Counted from the first letter of the stretch, positions 53,753 to 63,311 are shown. The stretch: DNA of 64,000 nt from JBNJFY01 sp051747265 (GCA_051747265.1 JBNJFY010000001.1:930001-994000), one strand, 5' to 3'. Notes: a model not told the origin generated them from the sequence alone. Made by a program: numbers and translations.

Positions 53753-56261
53753 TGAGTTCTTCCCTGAACGTCCTGATTCTAATCCAGTTATTTATGCTTA
53801 TAAGGACACAAACCCACAGTATAGTGGCCTTTTAAAAGTTGGATTCACAAGTATTGATGTTCAGACCCGTGTAGCCCAGCAATACCCAACAAAAAGACCG
53901 GGAGAACCTCCTTATAAAATTGTTTTTGAAAATTCTGCCATGCGTAAAGATGGTAGTACCTTTACCGATCACGAGGTACATCGACAATTGCGCAAAATGT
54001 CTATCTCAAATCCAGAAGGAGAATGGTTTAAATGTTCTGTTGATGAGGTCAAAGCAGCTTATTTAGCTGTTAAAACTGGGAAAGAATACGAACCCGAAAG
54101 AGTTCGAACTTTTAGCATGCGCCCTGAACAGAAAGAGGCTGTGCAAAAGACCATGAACTATTTCCAAAATTTTAAAAATGAAAATCCAGAACGCACCCCT
54201 CATTTTCTATGGAATGCTAAGATGAGGTTTGGTAAAACTTTTGCGGCATATAAGCTGGCACAAAAAATGGGTTGGAAAAAAGTACTCGTTCTCACGTTCA
54301 AACCGGCCGTGGAAAGTGCTTGGGAAGAAGACTTAATGACCCATATAGACTTTGAAGGATGGCAATTTACTTCGCGAAATGGCTTGGATTATGAAGACTT
54401 AGATCCAGATAGACCTTTTGTCTGTTTCGGGTCCTTTCAAGATTACCTTGGGAAAAATTCGGCTGGTGGTATCAAACCCAAGAATGAATGGGTTCATGCG
54501 ATTCCCTGGGACGCGGTCATTTTTGATGAGTATCATTTTGGTGCTTGGCGCGAAAAAGCACAAGAACTTTTTGAAGCTGAGGATCAAAAAGAAAAAGAGT
54601 TTGGTGAAGGGGAAGGCATAGATTATTTCGATGAAGATATTATGCCAATTACCACTGATCACTATTTATACCTTTCCGGTACTCCCTTTCGCTCAATTAA
54701 TTCGGGAGAGTTTATTGAGGAGGAAATTTATAATTGGACTTATTCAGACGAGCAAGCAGCGAAAGAAAAGTGGACTGGAAATGATAATCCTTATGCCGCT
54801 TTACCTCGAATGGTAATGATGACCTATCAACTTCCTGATAGTATTCGAGAAATTGCGCATGATGGCGAATATGATGAATTTGATCTGAATACTTTCTTTG
54901 AAGCTGATGGCGATAAAGATGAAGCAAAATTTACGAATCAGGAATATGTTCAAAAGTGGATAGACCTGATTCGTGGGGCTTATATGCCAACTACAACAGA
55001 TGATTTGAAACTTGGCAATAATAAACCCCCCATGCCATTTTCAGACCGACGTTTACTAGGTGTCTTAAATCACACTTTCTGGTTTTTGCCAAGTGTAGCA
55101 GCTTGTTATGCTATGAAAAACCTGATGAAGGAGCGTCAGAATACCTTTTATCACGATTATAATATTAATGTCGCTGCAGGTCCTGCAGCAGGAATTGGAT
55201 TAGATGCACTCCCCCCCGTGTTGGATTCAATGGATGATCCTAACCCTCTTGAGTCAAAAACAATAACTTTATCTTGCGGTAAATTAACTACAGGGATTAC
55301 AGTTAAACCTTGGACTGGAATTTTTATGCTCAGAAATTTATCTAGTCCTGAAACCTACTTTCAAGCAGCATTCAGAGTTCAATCTCCGTGGGTAATTCGT
55401 AATTCAGATGGTAAATCACCTAATGAAGAAGAAATCATTAAGAAGCAGTGTTACGTATTTGATTTTGCACCCAATAGAGCCCTGAGTCAGATTGCATCTT
55501 ACAGTTGTCAATTGGATGTATCCGAATCTAATCCAGAAAAAAAAGTTGCTGAATTTATCAACTTCCTTCCCATCCTTGCTTACGACGGAAGTGCTATGAG
55601 ACAAATAGATGCTGCAGGTGTTTTGGATATTGCTATGAGTGGAACAACCTCTACTTTGCTTGCACGTAAATGGGAAAGTGCTCTGTTGGTAAATGTAGAT
55701 AACAACACGCTGAAGCGATTGATTGACAATCAAAAAGCGATGGACGCCTTGATGAGTATTGAGGGCTTCCGATCCTTAAATGAAGAGATCGAAACAATCA
55801 TTAACAAGGCAGAATCGATCAAAAATACTAAGGAAAAAGCCAATGAAGAGGACTTAACAAAAAAAGAGAAAAAGAAGCTTACCAAAGAGGAAAAAGAGTA
55901 TCGTAGCCTTAGAAAAAAGGTGCAAGATAAGCTCATTAAGTTTGCTACACGTATCCCCGTTTTTATGTATTTGACTGATTATAGGGAGCACAGTCTATCA
56001 GATGTTATAACTCAATTAGAACCTGGTTTATTTAAAAAGGTAACCGGGCTAACTGTCAAAGATTTTGAGTTACTTGTAAGCCTAGGTGTATTCAATGCGC
56101 AATTAATGAACGATGCTGTCTATAAATTTAAACGGTATGAAGATGCAAGTTTAGAATACACCGGTATCAATAAGCATGAAGGGGAAGAGATTGGATTATG
56201 GGATACAACTCTTAGCCATGAAGAGTATGAAGAAAGCTTTGTGAATGAACCAGCTGTTTAA
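53742..56261 (+). CDS. Restriction enzyme: GIY-YIG nuclease fused to SF2 helicase
   Basis: 839 residues. The N-terminus (16-85) is a GIY-YIG/T5orf172-type nuclease: VIYAYKDTNPQYSGLLKVGFTS with TRV and HEVH following. The SF2 helicase core has motif I AKMRFGKTFAA (159-169), II FDEYH (261-265), III LSGTPF and VI QAAFRVQSP. A Lys/Glu-rich coiled region lies near residues 680-735. An ATP-driven DNA translocase with a GIY-YIG cutter is inferred. The start ATG overlaps the methylase stop. Confidence 0.85.
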   Translation: MMSNEFFPERPDSNPVIYAYKDTNPQYSGLLKVGFTSIDVQTRVAQQYPTKRPGEPPYKIVFENSAMRKDGSTFTDHEVHRQLRKMSISNPEGEWFKCSVDEVKAAYLAVKTGKEYEPERVRTFSMRPEQKEAVQKTMNYFQNFKNENPERTPHFLWNAKMRFGKTFAAYKLAQKMGWKKVLVLTFKPAVESAWEEDLMTHIDFEGWQFTSRNGLDYEDLDPDRPFVCFGSFQDYLGKNSAGGIKPKNEWVHAIPWDAVIFDEYHFGAWREKAQELFEAEDQKEKEFGEGEGIDYFDEDIMPITTDHYLYLSGTPFRSINSGEFIEEEIYNWTYSDEQAAKEKWTGNDNPYAALPRMVMMTYQLPDSIREIAHDGEYDEFDLNTFFEADGDKDEAKFTNQEYVQKWIDLIRGAYMPTTTDDLKLGNNKPPMPFSDRRLLGVLNHTFWFLPSVAACYAMKNLMKERQNTFYHDYNINVAAGPAAGIGLDALPPVLDSMDDPNPLESKTITLSCGKLTTGITVKPWTGIFMLRNLSSPETYFQAAFRVQSPWVIRNSDGKSPNEEEIIKKQCYVFDFAPNRALSQIASYSCQLDVSESNPEKKVAEFINFLPILAYDGSAMRQIDAAGVLDIAMSGTTSTLLARKWESALLVNVDNNTLKRLIDNQKAMDALMSIEGFRSLNEEIETIINKAESIKNTKEKANEEDLTKKEKKKLTKEEKEYRSLRKKVQDKLIKFATRIPVFMYLTDYREHSLSDVITQLEPGLFKKVTGLTVKDFELLVSLGVFNAQLMNDAVYKFKRYEDASLEYTGINKHEGEEIGLWDTTLSHEEYEESFVNEPAV

Positions 56262-56420
56262 TAGCTGCGGTACAATCAATGTTTCTAAGTGTTACCAACT
56301 TTCAAATTTAGAGATAAGTAGATAATTATAAATCCGATGAAGCAATACGTCTGCTCCTTAGTAATTCCCTCCAGACTGCGTATCAGCTTACCCGTATAAG
56401 CTAGTCTATCATGTAACTTC
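56262..56420. other. Gap downstream of the restriction operon
   Basis: About 160 bp with no gene. No strong terminator hairpin is evident. Confidence 0.4.
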
Positions 56421-56603
56421 TCAATTGGGGAATTGAGCTTTTACATCACCCATCACTTCATTAGTGTGTGAATCTACATTTTGTTTTAAGTCTATAGAGA
56501 GCTCAACCGTCTCCTGTATCTCATTGGTAGTTATTTGCAGATCATCTAAGATGTCTTTGATTCGATCCGTTTCCCTGAATATGCCTCGAGTTCTCTTGAG
56601 TAA
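56421..56603 (-). pseudogene. Gene remnant without start codon
   Basis: A 60-codon frame is bounded upstream by a TAA and has no usable start. It encodes a helical, coiled-coil-like peptide (RETDRIKDILDDLQ, TNEIQETVELSIDL) and ends in a TGA. It lies next to the fic 3' remnant, so it may be debris from the same rearrangement. Confidence 0.35.
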
Positions 56604-56609
56604 TTAAAC

Positions 56610-56955
56610 TTACTTTACTTCAAATGCTATTTGAAAAGTCTCTTCCAACATCTCCACCTCCTGCTCGGTCAATGCCTCAAACTCTTTGGTGCGAGCCCGT
56701 TTGGATAACCGACCCTCATTTTGACGCAAGAACCCAATCAGATTTTCCATATCCTTATCCGGCATATCAAAATGTTCGGAAATGAACGTTCTCATCTTAT
56801 CATGACGCTCCAGGTATTGGACTTCTTCGGGCAGAATATTCATCACGGTTTCTTCTACGCATTCATAGAGAAACTCCGCTTGTTTAGTGGCGTCATAATA
56901 GCGATAAAGGTCAATGGTATCGTTTAAAACTTCTACATTTCCGTCCGGCGTTGCT
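56610..56955 (-). pseudogene. 3' fragment of a fic gene
   Basis: The 78 residues readable from 56846 (MNILPEEVQYLERHDKM onward) are nearly identical to the C-terminus of the complete Fic protein at 59118-60659, until the last few residues. Nucleotide identity runs from 56639 to 56955 against 59144-59460 with about five mismatches in 317 bases. The Fic catalytic domain is absent, so the fragment cannot be an AMPylator. Confidence 0.85.
56639..56955. repeat. Direct repeat, copy 1 of fic 3' end
   Basis: 317 bp, about 98 percent identical to 59144-59460, same orientation, 2505 bp apart. The AbiE module lies between the copies. Confidence 0.92.
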
Positions 56956-57498
56956 CTCCCACTCGGTTAAACCAACCACATCAGCAAGGAGTTGCCAACA
57001 AGCCACCCACTGTCATTCCGAGCGTAACGAAGTGGAGCGTGGGAATCTCCCACTGTGATCCATGGGTTATGCACTTGCCAAGAAGTTGGAAAGGTGGTGA
57101 ACTAAGCACCCATGGAGATCGCCACGGGCTGTCGCCCTCGCGATGACAACTGGAGAGGGGTTTGGCTTAGCACATGTAGGGATCACCACGGCCTATCGGC
57201 CTCGTGATGACAGTGGGGAGGAAAATAGCTATGCCCACGTAGAAGTAGCATCCGCTCATCGGCCATATCATAACAATAGAGGAGAATATGATCCTGCACT
57301 AGCTTGATTTTAAACACAATTCATTGCGAATGAAGTGCGGCAATCCCCTGATTGGATTGTATAAATGATGATTGCTTCAACATTTTGCCCCGACAAAATA
57401 AATTTTGGAAGGTTTTGCAAAGCCCCCTATAAGTCCTCCTCATCTTAACCATACTTTTAATAGGTTATCGACATCGTTGTTTAGTGCAAAACAATTAC
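56956..57498. repeat. Intergenic palindromic-repeat cluster
   Basis: No gene. It contains a TGTCATTCCGAGCG...GGGAATCTCC unit (57011-57050) and two units of the form GGAGATCGCCACGG...CGATGACA (57114-57148 and 57179-57212). A GGAAGGTTTTGCAAAGCCCCC unit (57406-57426) is related to those near 38.1 and 38.2 kb. All resemble REP-type repeats of several families gathered in one gap. Confidence 0.7.
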
Positions 57499-57499
57499 T

Positions 57500-57562
57500 A
57501 TCGGTTTAAAACGATTATTTTGGGGACTTTTTTATAAATGATGGAGTAAAATCCTATATTTG
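57500..57562 (+). promoter_or_regulatory. Putative AbiE operator and -7 element
   Basis: Imperfect 16-bp palindrome ATCGGTTTAAAACGAT (57500-57515, 14 of 16 positions symmetric) lies 40 bases before TATATTTG (57555-57562), a good TAnnTTTG -7 element. A TTG at proper -33 distance is not obvious. A hairpin AAGGTC...GACCTT follows in the leader. AbiEi antitoxins repress their own operon through inverted repeats, so this is a reasonable operator candidate. Confidence 0.45.
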
Positions 57563-57614
57563 GTTCGAATCCAAGGTCGTTATTATCTAATGACCTTGAA
57601 AACGAACCGATATT

Positions 57615-58214
57615 ATGGCTACTACTATTTCTGATATAATGCAAAACAATGGTGGTTATGCTACCATGAAGCAACTAAAAGAGGCTGGCATTCATACTCG
57701 TAAAGTAAGGGAAGCTCTTGAAGTTAATATTGTTACCAAGATCAAGCCGGGTCTCTATAAACTTGTTTCTTATCCAAGGGATGAATATGAGAGTTTTGTG
57801 GATATTAATATGGCTAATAGTAGTGCTATTATTTGCCTTTCATCTGCACTAGCATACCACGAGCTCACCACTTTCAATCCATCAAAAATTACTGTAGCCG
57901 TACCAAACAATACAGACAGCTTTGAACTGGATTATCCACCGATGGACGTTTACTTCTATAGAGAAAACATCTATAAAGCTGGTATAGAAGAAGTTGAGCG
58001 TTCTTATGGCCGTTTTAAAGTCTATAACAAGTCGAAGACTGTTTGCGACATGTTTCACTATCGAAATAAAGTAGGTGAAGACCTTGCATTTGAAGGGCTT
58101 AGAAACTATCTGAATCTCCCAGAGGCAAATGTAAATAAGCTGCAGAATTATATGAAAATATGCCGGGTAAAAACCGTCATGAAACCATATCTAAAAGCAC
58201 TTCTGTCTTCATGA
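57615..58214 (+). CDS. abiEi: AbiEi antitoxin (type IV toxin-antitoxin)
   Basis: 199 residues. An N-terminal winged helix (about 1-75: GGYATMKQLKEAGIHTRKVREAL and PGLYKLV) is followed by the AbiEi C-terminal domain (SALAYHELTTFNPSKITVAVP, then SKTVCDMFHYRNKVG). The antitoxin opposes AbiEii without forming a complex and represses the operon. Its TGA overlaps the ATG of the toxin (ATGA). Confidence 0.9.
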   Translation: MATTISDIMQNNGGYATMKQLKEAGIHTRKVREALEVNIVTKIKPGLYKLVSYPRDEYESFVDINMANSSAIICLSSALAYHELTTFNPSKITVAVPNNTDSFELDYPPMDVYFYRENIYKAGIEEVERSYGRFKVYNKSKTVCDMFHYRNKVGEDLAFEGLRNYLNLPEANVNKLQNYMKICRVKTVMKPYLKALLSS

Positions 58215-59050
58215 GTAGTAGCCTAGAGCAATCAGTAAAAGATCGACTTAAAAATATTGCCAAAGAAACCGGTAACGATTATAACTTCTTAGCTATTCAA
58301 TATTTACAGGAGCGATTTTTGGCTAGGTTGGAGAAGTCCCAATATAGAGATATGCTAATTCTAAAGGGAGCGCTTCTTTTAATCGCATTTAATATACCAA
58401 CCGTTCGTCCAAGTAAGGACATCGACTTTAAGGGAGAGAATACATCCAACGATCTTGGCCAAATAGAAAAAGTGATCAGAGATATCGCTGAGATCAAACT
58501 AGAAGATGGAGTAAAGTTTAACACAAAAGATATTGATGTTGAGGCAATCACCGAAGAGGCCGAATATGATGGCGTTAGAATAAAAATTTCTGCTACAGTA
58601 GCAAGTGATAGACATCGCTTGCAACTAGACATTGGATTTGGAGATACAATAATTGATGGCCCCGTTGATATGGAATATCCAGCTATGTTGGAGTTCCCTG
58701 CTCCCAATATAAAAGTCTATTCCATTGAGTCTTCTGTGGCGGAAAAATTAGAAGCGATGGTAAGCATGGGAACATTTGGTAGTCGGATGAAAGACTATTT
58801 CGATATTTGGTTTTTGATTAACAACCACGACTTAAAAAAGGATCGATTACAAAAAGCTATCACTGCCACTTTCTCTAATCGAAAGACACCCGTGGAAGAT
58901 TTTGAATACATATTCAGTGAGGAATTTAAGACTGATGACGAAAAACGTCAGCAGTGGCAGGCTTTTCTTAGTAGGACAGCAATTGAGTCGGGCAAAAACT
59001 TTAAAGGAGTTGTTGAAGAGATTGAATATTTTATTAAGCCACTTATTTAA
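58211..59050 (+). CDS. abiEii: AbiEii nucleotidyltransferase toxin
   Basis: 279 residues from ATG 58211, chosen for its ATGA overlap with abiEi; an ATG 17 codons upstream is also open. The nucleotidyltransferase core has LKGALLLIAF followed by RPSKDIDF (the D-x-D pair), then EKLEAMVSMG and RMKDYFDIWFL, all typical. Relatives transfer nucleotides to tRNA acceptor ends and arrest growth during phage attack. Confidence 0.92.
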   Translation: MSSSLEQSVKDRLKNIAKETGNDYNFLAIQYLQERFLARLEKSQYRDMLILKGALLLIAFNIPTVRPSKDIDFKGENTSNDLGQIEKVIRDIAEIKLEDGVKFNTKDIDVEAITEEAEYDGVRIKISATVASDRHRLQLDIGFGDTIIDGPVDMEYPAMLEFPAPNIKVYSIESSVAEKLEAMVSMGTFGSRMKDYFDIWFLINNHDLKKDRLQKAITATFSNRKTPVEDFEYIFSEEFKTDDEKRQQWQAFLSRTAIESGKNFKGVVEEIEYFIKPLI

Positions 59051-59117
59051 ACCCGATTTAAAGTAATAAGTGCAACACAACCTTTGACACTCTTTTTATT
59101 TTTTAAACATTGTGCCG

Positions 59118-60659
59118 CTATTCATCAAAAATTTCCCCAAATTTCTCTTCCAACATCTCCACCTCCTGCTCGGTCAATGCCTCAAACTCTTTGGTGCGAG
59201 CCCGTTTGGATAACCGACCCTCATTTTGACGCAAGAACCCAATCAGATTTTCCATATCCTTATCCGGCATATCAAAATGTTCGGAAATGAACGTTCTCAT
59301 CTTATCATGACGCTCCAGGTATTGGACTTCTTCCGGCAGAATATTCATCACGGTTTCTTCTACGCATTCATAGAGAAACTCCGCTTGTTTAGTGGCGTCA
59401 TAATAGCGATAAAGGTCAATGGTATCGTTTAATACTTCCACATTCCCGTCCGGAGTTGCTTTCCACTCAATGAAATCCAAGCGGGGCTTCGAGTATGATT
59501 CCAGTACTTGTTTATAATCATCAATCCGGTCAAGGATCACCGCGGAAACTGGAAATATGAGTCCTTGGGGGGCAAATTCTTTCTTGGCCAAAACATGATG
59601 AATGAGATAGCGATGCACGCGGCCATTACCATCTTCAAACGGATGGATGAATACAAATCCGAAAGCGATGAGCGCAGCTGCCAATACAGGATCGTAATCA
59701 CTCTCAATTAACGATTTGTTGGTATCTAGTAACCCTTCTATAAGTTGGGGCACATCTTCCCATCGGGCCGAAATATGATCTGGCACGGGTTTACTGTTCA
59801 CACGATTATGTACACCTATAAATCCACCTTCTTTACGCCAACCCATCTCTACAAACCGACGGTCTTCTATGACTATCTCCTGAAGTCGTAGTAATTCTTC
59901 TTTGTTTAGATTTTTTTGCCCGGCCTGACCGATTGCTTTTCCCCAACGTTCTGCACGATTCTCCGGAGGCATTTCCCCTTCAATTGCGTAAGAAGCTTTA
60001 GAATCTTTTAGCAGGAGAAATGCTGCAGCTCGTGACAATAAATCGGGATGCACCTCTCCTATTGTAGATTTTACCTTCTGCTTTAAATCTTCAACACTAA
60101 ACCGTTCAAGTTCTTCCGTTCGACGCACCAGTGGACAGAAATCTTCATTTCCGGGTAGATTATTCCATACACGATGGCGCTTGGACCGTTGCCTAGGCCC
60201 AGGATATTGTAATGTTGGATCCAGTGCAGCTACATAGTTACCCGTTTTGACATCATCGACATCAAGTTCCTCCCCAGTCAACCATTCATAGAAAAACCAT
60301 ATCCGCCTGCTATATCGGCCGGTAGGCTGTGATTTTACTATTTCCTCAATCCTCTTTTTATCTACTACTTCAAACAGCTTTTTGAGTATAAGTAAGTCAA
60401 CTCCTTCATATTTAAACGCAAATACCAGGTGGCCAAGCAAGGTAGGATCTGGTTCCTGAACTGTTTTAAATACTTGCCACTTTCCTTCTCTATAACTCCT
60501 ATGCTTTTCACATATAGCAGAAATAGTTTCAGGCAATGGCACTTGTAATTCATACTGATGGATCAACGCACTGTATCCAGCCAGCTTCATACCGCTTTCC
60601 GGAAGGGTATATTTCCTGAAAACAGTTACTTTATGTTCAAATTGATTAGATTTGTTCAT
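59118..60659 (-). CDS. Fic family protein (AMP-transferase type)
   Basis: 513 residues. The Fic motif HPFEDGNGRVHR (339-350) is fully canonical. Upstream SYAIEG (223-228) fits the class II inhibitory motif (S/T)xxxE(G/N) carried on an intramolecular helix, so it is autoinhibited. A C-terminal winged-helix-like region ends the protein. It should AMPylate a protein target. The N-terminal about 200 residues include a Fic-family N domain. Its 3' end is duplicated at 56639-56955. Confidence 0.93.
   Translation of the reverse strand: MNKSNQFEHKVTVFRKYTLPESGMKLAGYSALIHQYELQVPLPETISAICEKHRSYREGKWQVFKTVQEPDPTLLGHLVFAFKYEGVDLLILKKLFEVVDKKRIEEIVKSQPTGRYSRRIWFFYEWLTGEELDVDDVKTGNYVAALDPTLQYPGPRQRSKRHRVWNNLPGNEDFCPLVRRTEELERFSVEDLKQKVKSTIGEVHPDLLSRAAAFLLLKDSKASYAIEGEMPPENRAERWGKAIGQAGQKNLNKEELLRLQEIVIEDRRFVEMGWRKEGGFIGVHNRVNSKPVPDHISARWEDVPQLIEGLLDTNKSLIESDYDPVLAAALIAFGFVFIHPFEDGNGRVHRYLIHHVLAKKEFAPQGLIFPVSAVILDRIDDYKQVLESYSKPRLDFIEWKATPDGNVEVLNDTIDLYRYYDATKQAEFLYECVEETVMNILPEEVQYLERHDKMRTFISEHFDMPDKDMENLIGFLRQNEGRLSKRARTKEFEALTEQEVEMLEEKFGEIFDE
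59144..59460. repeat. Direct repeat, copy 2 of fic 3' end
   Basis: Within the complete fic gene. Partner of 56639-56955. Confidence 0.92.
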
Positions 60660-60780
60660 TATTTGCCTATATCGATTACCTACTTACTTGACATATTACG
60701 AAAAACGATTACAAAGCGTAAAATTCATTTATTTTAAGGTGAAATTATTAAAAACGATTACTTTTTAACCTATTAAGCTC
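60660..60780 (-). promoter_or_regulatory. fic upstream region with repeated CGATTAC boxes
   Basis: CGATTAC occurs at about 60672, 60706 and 60755; the last two are within AAAACGATTAC. The AbiE operator contains the close variant AAAACGATTA. They may be binding sites for a regulator of fic. Confidence 0.4.
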
Positions 60781-61418
60781 GGTATGTGAATTGTGGTCAT
60801 CAGATGCTCCCCTCCATCTTTCCAGTTTTTTATATCACGGTCTTTAATCATGTCATTGGAAATTTTTATGGATGCTCTTTCTAACTTAGCGAACGTGTTA
60901 CCTCCGAAACCCTTCGGCTGTTAACGCGAGGGGATTAACGGTAGTTGCATGCCTTTGGCGATCTCTTTCATTTGCCGATCGCAGGATTGGGAGATAGCCG
61001 CGCTCCGTTTCACTGCGCTCGCAATGACAGTAGGAGTTACTGTTACTCTAGGAGATTGCCACAGTCCGCTTCACTTTCACGATGTCTCGGAACTATGACC
61101 CAGGTTTGCGCACGTGTTACGTCCGAAGGCCTTCGGGCTCCACTTGTGCCCCATCCATAGGTTATTCATTACATTCGACCCTATCAGACCGGCGCTGAAC
61201 CTCCGGTTGCAGGCAAGGTCCTGAAAGGTCTCATGAAGCATTCCTATTCCGGTTTATACCCAGTAGTGAATCCACCGCTACTTTCTTATTTTAATGGATC
61301 TATACAATATCCCTTTCATACAGCTTGTTGAATACAATTGACAAGTGGAAGTCGATCGTTGTGGATGGCTTCTCCAACCATGCATATAAATACATAAGCC
61401 TAAAATTATCAATAGTTT
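60781..61418. other. Gap between fic and mnmG with palindromic repeats
   Basis: No gene seen. Repeat units GGAGATAGCCGCG...CGCAATGACAG (60990-61030) and GGAGATTGCCACAG...CGATGTCTCGG (61051-61089) belong to the family at 57.1 kb. A CCTGAAAGGTCT piece at about 61212 recalls the 33-kb repeats. The mnmG promoter must lie near its right end. Confidence 0.55.
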
Positions 61419-63311
61419 ATGGGATTCGAATCCTTATATCCTTCTTATGATGTCATCGTTGTAGGAGCCGGTCACGCAGGCAGTGAAGCCGCTGGTGCGG
61501 CAGCTCAAATCGGTGCCAAAACGCTACTCATTACGATGAACCTGGATGCCATCGCCAAGATGTCCTGTAATCCGGCCATTGGCGGCGTGGCGAAGGGTCA
61601 ACTTGTTCGGGAAATTGATGCCCTGGGTGGATTAATGGGAAAGGTTGCTGATCGATCGGGTGTGCAATTTCGCATGCTTAATCGCAGCAAAGGTCCGGCC
61701 ATGTGGAGTCCTCGTTGCCAAAGTGATCGTCAACTGTATAGTAAATACATGCGGGAGGAGCTGGAGCAAAAACCCAACCTTCATTTTCGACAGGATAATG
61801 TGGTTGATGTTTTAACCAATGATAACCAAGAAGTGGTAGGCGTTAAGACCCAAACCGGTCAAACTTTTCTAGGTAAAACCGTTATTTTGAATTCCGGCAC
61901 ATTTGGTAACGGGACCATTCATATCGGCGAGTCTCAATACGGTGGAGGTCGCTCAGGCGAACGCGCTTCTGTTGGCATATCAGCTAGTCTTGAAAAGCTC
62001 GGGTTTGAAGTCGGTCGACTAAAAACCGGCACCCCTCCCCGTGTGGATGGTCGCAGTATCGATCTGGAATCCCTGGAAGTACAACATGGTGAAGATAATG
62101 CCAGTCCCTTCTCCTACATGACCGACGAACTTCCTAGCAGAGATGAACAACTTACCTGTTGGATTTCCTATACGGACCATGATGTTCATGATACCTTGCG
62201 CACCGGCTTCGATCGAAGTCCTATGTTCAATGGTCGCATACAATCTGTTGGTCCGCGCTATTGCCCGAGCATTGAGGATAAAATTGATCGCTTTTCGGAT
62301 AAGGACAAACACCAATTATTCATAGAACCCGAAGGCTGGAATACCTACGAAATGTATATCAATGGGTTTTCCACATCCCTTCCAGAAGACGTGCAGTACA
62401 AGGCACTTCGGCAGATCAAGGGTTTTGAAAATGCCATCATGCTCCGCCCCGGTTATGCAATTGAATACGATTATTTCCCACCCTATCAGGTCAAACGCAG
62501 CCTGGAAACCAAAATCGTGTATGGTTTATTTTTCGCCGGACAAATTAATGGCACTACGGGATATGAAGAAGCCGGATGCCAGGGACTGATTGCTGGCATC
62601 AATGCCGCTCGCAAAGCACTTGGCGATGAACCGTTTATCCTGAAACGCTCCGAAGCATATATCGGTGTGCTCATTGATGACTTGATCAATAAAGGCACCG
62701 AAGAACCGTATCGCATGTTCACCTCACGCGCCGAACATCGCATTTTATTACGTCAGGATAATGCTGATTTACGCTTAACCGAACTAGGTCGTTCTATTGG
62801 CATGGTCGATGATGAACGTTACGGCCGTTATATGACCAAGAAACAACAAATTGACCAACTCCATGATCTCGTTCAGAGCTACACGGTGCGACCTGATCAG
62901 ATGGACCCCATGCTGGAAAAACAAGGAACCAGCACCCTAAAACAACCAGTCAAAGCACACACTCTCATCCCCCGCCCTCAATTATCCATCTATGATATTA
63001 TTAATGCGGATCCCGAACTCAACGAGAAAGCATACCAAATCTCCGATAACCCAGACGTATTCGATCAGGTTGAGATCCAGATAAAATATGCGGGATATAT
63101 TGAACGCGAGTTCAAGATGGTTGAAGAGATGAAAGAACGGGAAGACATGACCATTCCCGAAAACATCAAATACGAAAGTCTTCAAAGCCTTTCTTCCGAA
63201 GGGATGCAAAAATTAACTCGGATCAAACCCGAAACCATTGGGCAAGCCAGTCGCATCAGCGGGGTATCGGCTAGCGACATTGCTGTCCTGATGGTATACC
63301 TTAAGAACTAA
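61419..63311 (+). CDS. mnmG: tRNA uridine-5-carboxymethylaminomethyl modification enzyme MnmG (GidA)
   Basis: 630 residues, full length. FAD site VVGAGHAGSEAAGAAA, then SCNPAIGGVAKGQLVREIDALGG, and LKTGTPPRVDGRSID are diagnostic. With MnmE it modifies U34 of certain tRNAs. The gene is classically next to the replication origin and gidB. A parS site begins one base after its stop. Confidence 0.98.
   Translation: MGFESLYPSYDVIVVGAGHAGSEAAGAAAQIGAKTLLITMNLDAIAKMSCNPAIGGVAKGQLVREIDALGGLMGKVADRSGVQFRMLNRSKGPAMWSPRCQSDRQLYSKYMREELEQKPNLHFRQDNVVDVLTNDNQEVVGVKTQTGQTFLGKTVILNSGTFGNGTIHIGESQYGGGRSGERASVGISASLEKLGFEVGRLKTGTPPRVDGRSIDLESLEVQHGEDNASPFSYMTDELPSRDEQLTCWISYTDHDVHDTLRTGFDRSPMFNGRIQSVGPRYCPSIEDKIDRFSDKDKHQLFIEPEGWNTYEMYINGFSTSLPEDVQYKALRQIKGFENAIMLRPGYAIEYDYFPPYQVKRSLETKIVYGLFFAGQINGTTGYEEAGCQGLIAGINAARKALGDEPFILKRSEAYIGVLIDDLINKGTEEPYRMFTSRAEHRILLRQDNADLRLTELGRSIGMVDDERYGRYMTKKQQIDQLHDLVQSYTVRPDQMDPMLEKQGTSTLKQPVKAHTLIPRPQLSIYDIINADPELNEKAYQISDNPDVFDQVEIQIKYAGYIEREFKMVEEMKEREDMTIPENIKYESLQSLSSEGMQKLTRIKPETIGQASRISGVSASDIAVLMVYLKN

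Noticed and set aside
60672..60761. Small CRISPR-like array from repeated CGATTAC
   Set aside because: The repeats are 7-11 bp with uneven spacing and no spacer-repeat regularity; regulatory boxes are more likely.
46864..61418. Integrative element with att sites at tRNA-Asp
   Set aside because: No second copy of the tRNA 3' end and no integrase were seen in the window; the island call rests on content only.
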